The notes under the pieces were generated by a model that was not told the DNA's origin, made no database searches, and was given only the letters and a program-made list of their open reading frames with translations. Below are positions 57,435-64,000 of a DNA stretch of 64,000 nt, one piece after another. Made by a program: the position numbers and the translations under genes. The stretch's first letter is position 1. Every line of letters begins with the position of its first letter. Source of the DNA: Hydrogenophaga sp. (GTDB taxonomy: Bacteria; Pseudomonadota; Gammaproteobacteria; Burkholderiales; Burkholderiaceae_C). The DNA is taken from assembly GCA_018333605.1 (NCBI GenBank), contig JAGXSV010000002.1, positions 1 through 64,000 on the forward strand, in the 5' to 3' direction.

Positions 57435-58238
57435 CTAAAGGGAGAAGTCGTATTCAATCGTGATGGGCGCGTGGTCCGAAAACTTCTCGGCCTTGTAAAT
57501 GGCCTCGGTGCGCGCCTGCGCCGCCAGGGCGGGCGTGGCCAGGTGGTAATCCAGGCGCCAGCCCACGTTCTTGGCGTAGGCCTGGCCGCGGTTGCTCCAC
57601 CATGTGTAGCAGGCCTCGGTGGTGTCGGGCTGCAGGCGCCGGTACACATCGACCAGGCCGCCGTCGCTGAGCAGCTGCGTCATCCAGGCGCGTTCTTCGG
57701 GCAGGAAGCCGCTGTTTTTCTGGTTGCTGCGCCAGTTCTTCAGGTCGGCCTGCTGGTGGGCGATGTTGATGTCACCACACAAGACAAACTCACGCTCGCC
57801 CTTGAGGGCCGTCAGGTGCGGGTACATGAGGGCGAGAAAGCGGTACTTGGCGTCCTGGCGCTCGGGGCCCGACGAACCGCTGGGAAAGTAGGCACTGATC
57901 AGCGAGAGCTTGCGCCCAGGGGTGTCGAAACGCAGTTCGACGTAGCGGCCCTCGGCGTCGAATTCTCCGCCGTCAAAGCCCAGCACCACGTCGCTGGGCT
58001 CGTGGCGGCTGTACACCCCCACGCCGGCATAGCCTTTTTTTTCGGCGAAATGAAAGTGCCCCTTCAACCCCGCCACGGCTTCAAAGCGCCCCTGCACGTC
58101 CGCGGCCTGGGCTTTGACTTCCTGCACACAAATACAATCGGGCTGGTGCCCGGCGAGCCAAGCCTCCAGTCCTTTGGTGCTGGCAGAGCGGATGCCGTTG
58201 AGGTTGAGGCTGGTCAGTTTGAACAAGGAATTTCCCAT
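57435..58238 (-). CDS. xthA: Exodeoxyribonuclease III
   Basis: AP endonuclease and 3'-5' exonuclease for base-excision repair. The 267-residue protein starts LFKLTSLNLNGIRSA and has CVQEVKAQ (Glu ligand), GYAGVGVYSR, CGDINIAH (Asp and Asn), RLDYHLAT and the final SDHAPI catalytic His. Two starts are possible: ATG 58238, which shares CATG with pyrE, and TTG 58226 with a GGGA 8 nt upstream, which gives the usual family N terminus. Confidence 0.94.
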   Translation of the reverse strand: MGNSLFKLTSLNLNGIRSASTKGLEAWLAGHQPDCICVQEVKAQAADVQGRFEAVAGLKGHFHFAEKKGYAGVGVYSRHEPSDVVLGFDGGEFDAEGRYVELRFDTPGRKLSLISAYFPSGSSGPERQDAKYRFLALMYPHLTALKGEREFVLCGDINIAHQQADLKNWRSNQKNSGFLPEERAWMTQLLSDGGLVDVYRRLQPDTTEACYTWWSNRGQAYAKNVGWRLDYHLATPALAAQARTEAIYKAEKFSDHAPITIEYDFSL

Positions 58239-58959
58239 GGTGTTGGATGCGGGCACGGCAACGGCCGGTGCTGAGGGTGGTGGCGGCGCGTTGGCGCAGG
58301 ACTTTGTGCAGTTCTGCGTGGACTCGGGCGTTTTGCGCTTCGGCGAGTTCAAGACCAAGGCGGGGCGGCTTTCGCCCTACTTTTTCAATGCCGGCCTGTT
58401 CGACGATGGCGCCAAGCTGGGCCGGCTCGCGCAATTTTATGCAAAAGCCCTGGTCGACAGCGGCATCGAATTCGACATGATTTTTGGCCCCGCCTACAAG
58501 GGTATTCCACTCGGTGCGGCGGTCGCCATTGAACTGGCGCGGCTGGGCCGCAATGTGCCGTTCGCCTACAACCGCAAGGAAGCCAAGGACCACGGCGAAG
58601 GTGGCACGCTGGTGGGGGCACCGCTCAGGGGGCGGGTGCTGATCGTGGACGACGTGATGAGCGCAGGCACCGCCGCGCGCGAATCGATCGCACTGATCAA
58701 GGCGGCTGGCGCCACCCCGCACGCGGTCGCGATTGCGCTGGATCGCCAGGAAAAGGCCACCGAAACCGGCCCGAACGGCCAGTTGCGTGACGTGGACCAC
58801 AGCGCGGTGCAATACGTCCAGCACCAGCTCGGCTTGCAGGTGTGCGCCATTGCGAGGCTGTCCGATTTGTTGCAATATCTGAACAGTCACACCCGTGGGG
58901 AGCTGGGCGCTCATGTGGAGCGCGTACTGGCCTACCGTCAGCGCTATGGTGTGGCCTGA
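58237..58959 (+). CDS. pyrE: Orotate phosphoribosyltransferase
   Basis: Makes orotidine-5'-phosphate in pyrimidine synthesis. 240 residues with FGEFKTKAGRLSPYFFNAGLF, FDMIFGPAYKGIPLG, FAYNRKEAKDHGEGG (flexible loop) and the PRPP-binding VLIVDDVMSAGTA. AAGGAA lies 6 nt before ATG 58237, inside the xthA N-terminal codons on the other strand. Product length is slightly above the E. coli enzyme owing to a Gly/Ala-rich start. Confidence 0.96.
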   Translation: MVLDAGTATAGAEGGGGALAQDFVQFCVDSGVLRFGEFKTKAGRLSPYFFNAGLFDDGAKLGRLAQFYAKALVDSGIEFDMIFGPAYKGIPLGAAVAIELARLGRNVPFAYNRKEAKDHGEGGTLVGAPLRGRVLIVDDVMSAGTAARESIALIKAAGATPHAVAIALDRQEKATETGPNGQLRDVDHSAVQYVQHQLGLQVCAIARLSDLLQYLNSHTRGELGAHVERVLAYRQRYGVA

Positions 58960-58968
58960 GGGATCCTG

Positions 58969-59658
58969 GTGCCACGAAATTGTTTGTTCCTGTTGCGCAG
59001 CCTGCCGTGCCTGCTGGGCATGGCCTTGCTGACGCTGGCCTGGACGGCGGTCGCGTCGGCGCAAACCAATGCCCAAGCGATCTACACCTGTGTGGACAGC
59101 CAGGGAAGGCGCCTCACCTCGGACCGCCCCATCCCCGAGTGCCTCGACCGCGAGCAAAGCCAGCTGGGCAAAACCGGCGTGGTTCGTCGCGTGCTGCCAC
59201 CGAGCTACACCGCCGATGAGCGCGCCCGGATGGAGGCCCAGCGCAAGCTGAAAGAAGAGCAGCAAGCCCGGCAGGCCGAGGAAAAACGCCGCAACCGGGC
59301 GCTGCTGATCCGTTACCCGACGCTGGCCTCACACGATAAAGAGCGTGCCGAGGCACTGAGCCTGATCGACGAGGTGATGGGTGCTGTGAAAAAGCGCGAA
59401 CGCACACTGCAGCAGCAGCGCAAAGCCATTGACAGCGAGATGGAGTTTTACCAGCGCGACCCGGAGCGTGCTCCGGTTGAGCTCCGGCGCAAACTGGAAG
59501 ACAACCAGCAGCAGATGCTGCTGCAAAAGCGGATCCTGGATGAACGGGTTCAGGAGAAGCAGCGCATCAACGCGCGCTTCGACGACGAACTGGCCAAACT
59601 GCGCCAGCTCTGGCGTGGCAGCACGGGCGCAGGCACCGGTACCGCGCGGTCGAACTGA
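58969..59658 (+). CDS. Exported DUF4124-like coiled-coil protein
   Basis: 229 residues with a signal peptide (LRSLPCLLGMALLTLAWTAVASAQ). The region IYTCVDSQGRRLTSDRPIPECLDREQ is the DUF4124 beta-hairpin with two conserved Cys. A long charged coiled coil follows (RKLKEEQQARQAEEKRRNRALL; KKRERTLQQQRKAIDSEMEFY). GTG 58969 has GAGGGA 7 nt before it. It lies 9 bp after pyrE. The function is unknown; a periplasmic structural role is possible. Confidence 0.82.
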   Translation: MPRNCLFLLRSLPCLLGMALLTLAWTAVASAQTNAQAIYTCVDSQGRRLTSDRPIPECLDREQSQLGKTGVVRRVLPPSYTADERARMEAQRKLKEEQQARQAEEKRRNRALLIRYPTLASHDKERAEALSLIDEVMGAVKKRERTLQQQRKAIDSEMEFYQRDPERAPVELRRKLEDNQQQMLLQKRILDERVQEKQRINARFDDELAKLRQLWRGSTGAGTGTARSN

Positions 59659-59704
59659 GGAAGAACCTCCGGGGACTTGCTGAGCGCAGGCCCCTGGCCC
59701 GCCT

Positions 59705-61159
59705 CTACTGCAGCTTCTGCCGCAGCACGTCGTTGACCTGCTGCGGATTCGCCTTGCCTTTGCTGGCTTTCATGACCAGGCCCACCAGTGCGTTGAAAGC
59801 CTTGTCCTTGCCGGCGCGGAACTGCTCCACCATCGGCGCGTTGGCGGCCATCACCTCGCCAATGATTTTTTCCAGTGCGCCGCTGTCGTTCATCTGCTTG
59901 AGGCCTTTGGCTTCGATGACAACATCCACGTCGGTGGCCTCACCGCTCCAGAGCGATTCAAACACCTGCTTGGCCGCGTTGTTGGACACTGTGCCGTCGG
60001 CAATGCGGCCCATCAGCGCCGCCAGTTGCGCGGCGCTCACGGGCACACCGGACATGTCACGCTCTTCGGCGTTGAGCCGGCGCGACACCTCACCCATGAT
60101 CCAGTTGCTCACCAGCTTCGCCTGACCACAGGCCTGTGCTGCGGTCTCGAAGTAAGCGGCCATGGCCGGGCTTTGCGTGAGCGTGGTGGCGTCGTATTCG
60201 GGCAAGCCGTAGGTCTGCACCAGGCGCTCGGCCATCTGGCGCGGCAACTCGGGCATCTCGCCTTTCACAAGCTCCACCCAGTCGCGGCCAATCACCAGCG
60301 GCGGCAGGTCGGGGTCGGGGAAGTAGCGGTAGTCGGCCGCGTCTTCCTTGGTGCGCATGGCGCGGGTTTCGCCGGTGTCGGGGTCAAACAGCACGGTGGC
60401 CTGCTGGATGGCATGGCCGTCTTCGATCTGCTCGATCTGCCAGCGCACCTCGTAATCGATGGCTTGCTGCATGAACTTGAACGAGTTCAGGTTCTTGATT
60501 TCGCGCCGCGTGCCCAGCTCGCCACCGGGCTTGCGCACCGACACATTGGCGTCACAACGGAAGCTGCCTTCCTGCATGTTGCCGTCGCACACGCCGATCC
60601 AGGTCACGATCTTGTGCAGCTCTTTCGCGTAGGCCACGGCCTCGGCGCTGGAGCGCATGTCGGGCTCGGTCACGATCTCCAGCAGCGGCGTACCGGCGCG
60701 GTTCAGGTCGATGCCGCTCATGCCGTGGAAGGCTTCGTGCAGGCTCTTGCCCGCGTCTTCTTCCAGGTGCGCGCGCACCAAGCGCACGGTTTTCTTTTCA
60801 TCGCCGAGGAAAAAGGACACCTCGCCGCCCTGCACCACCGGAATCTCGAACTGGCTGATCTGGTAGCCCTTGGGCAGGTCGGGGTAAAAGTAGTTCTTGC
60901 GCGCAAACACGCTTTGCTCGGCAATGTGCGAGCCCAGCGCCAGGCCGAGGCGAATGGCTTTTTCCACCGCGCCGCGGTTCATCACCGGCAGCGTGCCGGG
61001 AAGGGCCAGGTCCACCGCGCAGGCTTGCGTGTTGGGCTCGGCGCCAAAGGCTGTGGGCGCACGGCTGAAAATTTTGGACTGGGTGGAGAGCTGGGCGTGG
61101 GTTTCGAAGCCAATGACAACTTCGTAACCCTGCACCAGGAGGGATTTGCTGGAATTCAT
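59705..61159 (-). CDS. gatB: Asp-tRNA(Asn)/Glu-tRNA(Gln) amidotransferase subunit B
   Basis: GatB is the tRNA-binding kinase subunit of GatCAB, which amidates misacylated Glu-tRNA(Gln) and Asp-tRNA(Asn). 484 residues with [64 protein letters not shown] and [12 protein letters not shown], and a C-terminal YqeY-like tail. ATG 61159 is used; the longer frame reaches into gatA. It is the last of gatC-gatA-gatB. Confidence 0.97.
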   Translation of the reverse strand: MNSSKSLLVQGYEVVIGFETHAQLSTQSKIFSRAPTAFGAEPNTQACAVDLALPGTLPVMNRGAVEKAIRLGLALGSHIAEQSVFARKNYFYPDLPKGYQISQFEIPVVQGGEVSFFLGDEKKTVRLVRAHLEEDAGKSLHEAFHGMSGIDLNRAGTPLLEIVTEPDMRSSAEAVAYAKELHKIVTWIGVCDGNMQEGSFRCDANVSVRKPGGELGTRREIKNLNSFKFMQQAIDYEVRWQIEQIEDGHAIQQATVLFDPDTGETRAMRTKEDAADYRYFPDPDLPPLVIGRDWVELVKGEMPELPRQMAERLVQTYGLPEYDATTLTQSPAMAAYFETAAQACGQAKLVSNWIMGEVSRRLNAEERDMSGVPVSAAQLAALMGRIADGTVSNNAAKQVFESLWSGEATDVDVVIEAKGLKQMNDSGALEKIIGEVMAANAPMVEQFRAGKDKAFNALVGLVMKASKGKANPQQVNDVLRQKLQ

Positions 61160-61161
61160 GG

Positions 61162-62652
61162 TCAGAAGCCTTGCGGTGCGCGGGTATGCCAGTCGGTGGC
61201 TTGCTGGAAGGCGTGCGCGGTGTGCAGCAGCTCGCCTTCCTTGAAATAGTTGCCCACCAGTTGCAGCCCCACCGGCATGTGGGCCGCGCCAAAACCGGCC
61301 GGCACGCTCATGCCGGGCAGGCCGGCGAGGCTGGTGGACAGGGTGTAAATGTCGGCCAGGTAGTTGGCCATCGGGTCGGCGCTTTTCTCGCCAATTTTCC
61401 ACGCCACCGTGGGCGCGACCGGTCCGGCGATCACGTCGCACTGGGTGAAGGCCTGCTGGAAGTCTTGCGCAATGAGGCGGCGGATTTTTTGCGCCTGCAG
61501 GTAGTACGCGTCGTAATAACCGTGGCTCAGCACATAGGTGCCGATCATGATGCGGCGCTGCACTTCGGGGCCAAAGCCTTCGCTGCGCGATTTCTTGTAC
61601 ATGTCGATCAGGTCGTCGTACTGCGCGGCACGGTGGCCGAACTTCACGCCGTCAAAACGGCTGAGGTTGCTCGACGCTTCAGCCGGCGCAATGACGTAGT
61701 AGACCGGAATCGACAGCTCGGTGCGGGGCAGCGAAATGTCCACCAGCGTGGCGCCGAGTTTTTCGCATTCGGCCAGCGCACTGCGCACGGTGGCCAGCAC
61801 GTCTGGCGCACAACCGGCACCAAAAAACTCGGTGGGCAACCCCACGCGCAGCCCCTTGAGCGGCTGCGCGGCGGTGGCGCCGGCGCGGGGCCGGGTGAGG
61901 GCGGCGGTGTAGTCTTCGGCCGGGTGGTCCAGACTGGTGGAATCGCGGTCAATGTCGGGGCCGACCATGGCGCTCAGCAGCACGGCGCAGTCGGCAGCGC
62001 TGCGGGCCATGGGGCCGGCCTGGTCGAGGCTGGAGGCAAACGCCACCATGCCGTAGCGCGAGCAGCGCCCGTAGGTGGGCTTGATGCCGGTGATGCCACA
62101 AAACGCGGCGGGCTGGCGGATGGAACCGCCCGTGTCGGTGCCGGTGGCGGCGGGCACCAGGCGCGCGGCCACCGCAGCGGCGGAACCACCCGACGAGCCG
62201 CCGGGCACGCGCGAGCTGTCCCAGGGGTTGTGCGCCGGGCCAAAAGCGGAGTTGTCGTTGCCCGAGCCCATGGCAAATTCGTCGCAATTGAGCTTGCCCA
62301 GCGTCACCGCACCCGCAGCGGCCAACTGGGCCACCACGGTGGCGTCAAACGGGCTCTGGTAGCCGGCCAGCATGTTGGAGCCGGCGGTGGTGGGGAAGTC
62401 GCGGGTGACGAAGATGTCTTTGTGCGCCAGCGGAACGCCCAGCAGCGGCGTGCGCTCGCCGGCGGCCAGGCGGGTATCAGCGGCCTTGGCCTGGGCCAGG
62501 GTGGCGTCGTCATTGAACGCGAGGTAGGCGCCCAAGCTGGCGTGCTGTCTGGCACGCGCCAACAGGTGCTGCGCGGCTTCCACAGCCGAAGTTTTCTTGT
62601 CTGCAATGGCTGCGACCAGTTCGGCCACGCCCAGTTCGTGGAGTGCTTTCAT
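61162..62652 (-). CDS. gatA: Asp-tRNA(Asn)/Glu-tRNA(Gln) amidotransferase subunit A
   Basis: GatA releases ammonia from glutamine. The 496-residue amidase-signature protein has the Ser-cis-Ser-Lys triad K78 (LAHKDIF), S153 (GGSSGGS) and S177 (DTGGSIRQP), with [26 protein letters not shown] following. Its ATG overlaps the gatC stop by 4 nt and its stop is 2 bp before gatB, so the three are coupled. Confidence 0.97.
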   Translation of the reverse strand: MKALHELGVAELVAAIADKKTSAVEAAQHLLARARQHASLGAYLAFNDDATLAQAKAADTRLAAGERTPLLGVPLAHKDIFVTRDFPTTAGSNMLAGYQSPFDATVVAQLAAAGAVTLGKLNCDEFAMGSGNDNSAFGPAHNPWDSSRVPGGSSGGSAAAVAARLVPAATGTDTGGSIRQPAAFCGITGIKPTYGRCSRYGMVAFASSLDQAGPMARSAADCAVLLSAMVGPDIDRDSTSLDHPAEDYTAALTRPRAGATAAQPLKGLRVGLPTEFFGAGCAPDVLATVRSALAECEKLGATLVDISLPRTELSIPVYYVIAPAEASSNLSRFDGVKFGHRAAQYDDLIDMYKKSRSEGFGPEVQRRIMIGTYVLSHGYYDAYYLQAQKIRRLIAQDFQQAFTQCDVIAGPVAPTVAWKIGEKSADPMANYLADIYTLSTSLAGLPGMSVPAGFGAAHMPVGLQLVGNYFKEGELLHTAHAFQQATDWHTRAPQGF

Positions 62653-62948
62653 TCGATCACCTTGGGCACAAGAAACAGGCCGCGCTCGACCGCGGGTGCG
62701 CTTTTCTGGTTGGCTTCGCGGTTGTTGGGCTCGCTGGACACGTCGGGGCGCAGGCGCAGACTCACATGGTCGATCACGGCCGTGGGGTGGGCCAGGGGTT
62801 CCACGCCGGTGGTGTCGACGGCGTTCATTTGCTCAACGGTCTCAAAAAAACCATTGAGCTGGGTCAGCATGCGTTCGCCCTGGGCGGTGGACAGCTCCAG
62901 CCGGGCAAGGTTGGCAATGCGCCCGATGTCGGACAGGGTCAGGGACAT
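62649..62948 (-). CDS. gatC: Asp-tRNA(Asn)/Glu-tRNA(Gln) amidotransferase subunit C
   Basis: A 99-residue stabilising subunit that helps fold GatA onto GatB. It starts [19 protein letters not shown] and ends ..[29 protein letters not shown], the family layout with the C-terminal P.V...E motif. The ATG at 62948 is used; the longer upstream frame is not supported. It is the first gene of the leftward gat operon, with a divergent mreB 275 bp away. Confidence 0.93.
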   Translation of the reverse strand: MSLTLSDIGRIANLARLELSTAQGERMLTQLNGFFETVEQMNAVDTTGVEPLAHPTAVIDHVSLRLRPDVSSEPNNREANQKSAPAVERGLFLVPKVIE

Positions 62949-62988
62949 GACAGGACTCGGTTGCTTTGTCAGACAGAAGGTACCACCC

Positions 62989-63009
62989 GGGGCGTGAAAA
63001 AAACGCCCC
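62989..63009. repeat. Hairpin in the gatC-mreB divergent spacer
   Basis: GGGGCGT (62989-62995) pairs with ACGCCCC (63003-63009) across a 7-nt A-rich loop (T-rich on the minus strand). No U-run follows the stem, so it is not a standard terminator. It lies about 40 bp upstream of gatC. A TATTAT at 63074-63079 could be a -10 for mreB, but no good -35 fits. Confidence 0.4.
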
Positions 63010-63139
63010 TGCAACGGGTTGTAACGTGAGGAATTTGCACCGCAATGCGCGCAGTTATGCACATGGGATACGGTATTATCCAAGGTTTAGCGGCAATACC
63101 CGTCTTGCGGTGCTTTTTGCCCTTCAATCAAACGCGTAG

Positions 63140-64000
<861 letters not shown>

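Overview
The window is GC-rich, gene-dense DNA. The gene content and repeat families suggest a betaproteobacterium of the order Burkholderiales, most likely family Comamonadaceae (Hydrogenophaga/Acidovorax-like). This placement is an inference from protein character, the rpsL-rpsG-fusA-tuf block, the homoprotocatechuate genes and the repeat elements. No rRNA or tRNA is visible to confirm it, and no CRISPR array was seen.

Layout. 1-3.9 kb: the str operon read leftward (rpsL, rpsG, fusA, start of tuf), with a promoter in front of rpsL and large hairpins in the spacers. 4-8 kb: leftward housekeeping and envelope genes (HemJ-like membrane protein, VanZ-like protein, 2Fe-2S ferredoxin, alpha/beta hydrolase, DD-carboxypeptidase). 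8.4-10.6 kb: hemB and a CorA-type transporter. 10.7-15.8 kb: small metabolic enzymes (GST, amidohydrolase, dienelactone hydrolase, HCCA-isomerase-like protein, SDR, MaoC protein, MarC protein). 15.8-24.4 kb: a leftward, MarR-controlled operon hpaR-hpaG1-hpaG2-hpaE-hpaD-hpaF-hpaH-hpaI followed by a class II aldolase and a ketopantoate-reductase-like gene. Together HpaD/E/F/G/H/I turn homoprotocatechuate into pyruvate and succinic semialdehyde. 24.5-30.4 kb: nitronate monooxygenase, ABM protein, J-domain protein, radA, a small membrane protein, ilvE and a zinc-finger protein.

30.4-50.1 kb is a cell-surface polysaccharide locus: two glycosyltransferases, an O-antigen ligase-like protein, dTDP-rhamnose genes (rfbB, rfbD, rfbA, rfbC), an ABC exporter (wzm/wzt), a 1147-residue methyltransferase/glycosyltransferase, an acyltransferase broken by an amber codon, two more glycosyltransferases, a WbaP/WcaJ-type sugar-phosphate transferase and manC. 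From the middle of wzt to about 45.3 kb the DNA is visibly AT-richer, consistent with horizontal acquisition. Two toxin-antitoxin modules sit here: a MntA/HepT pair inside the rhamnose genes, and an RHH/ParE-type pair after the sugar-phosphate transferase.

50.6-64 kb: a two-component system, acyl-CoA ligase, AmpG-like permease, M48 peptidase, MBL hydrolase, exonuclease III, pyrE, a DUF4124-like protein, gatCAB and the start of mreB.

The most unusual signals are (i) the MntA/HepT module translationally interleaved with rfbD and rfbA; (ii) a head-to-head pair of about 105-bp elements between hpaD and hpaE with conserved internal strands but variable, still-paired stems; (iii) a related GC-rich repeat inserted in frame in both radA and the nitronate monooxygenase gene; and (iv) pyrE and xthA start codons sharing one CATG.
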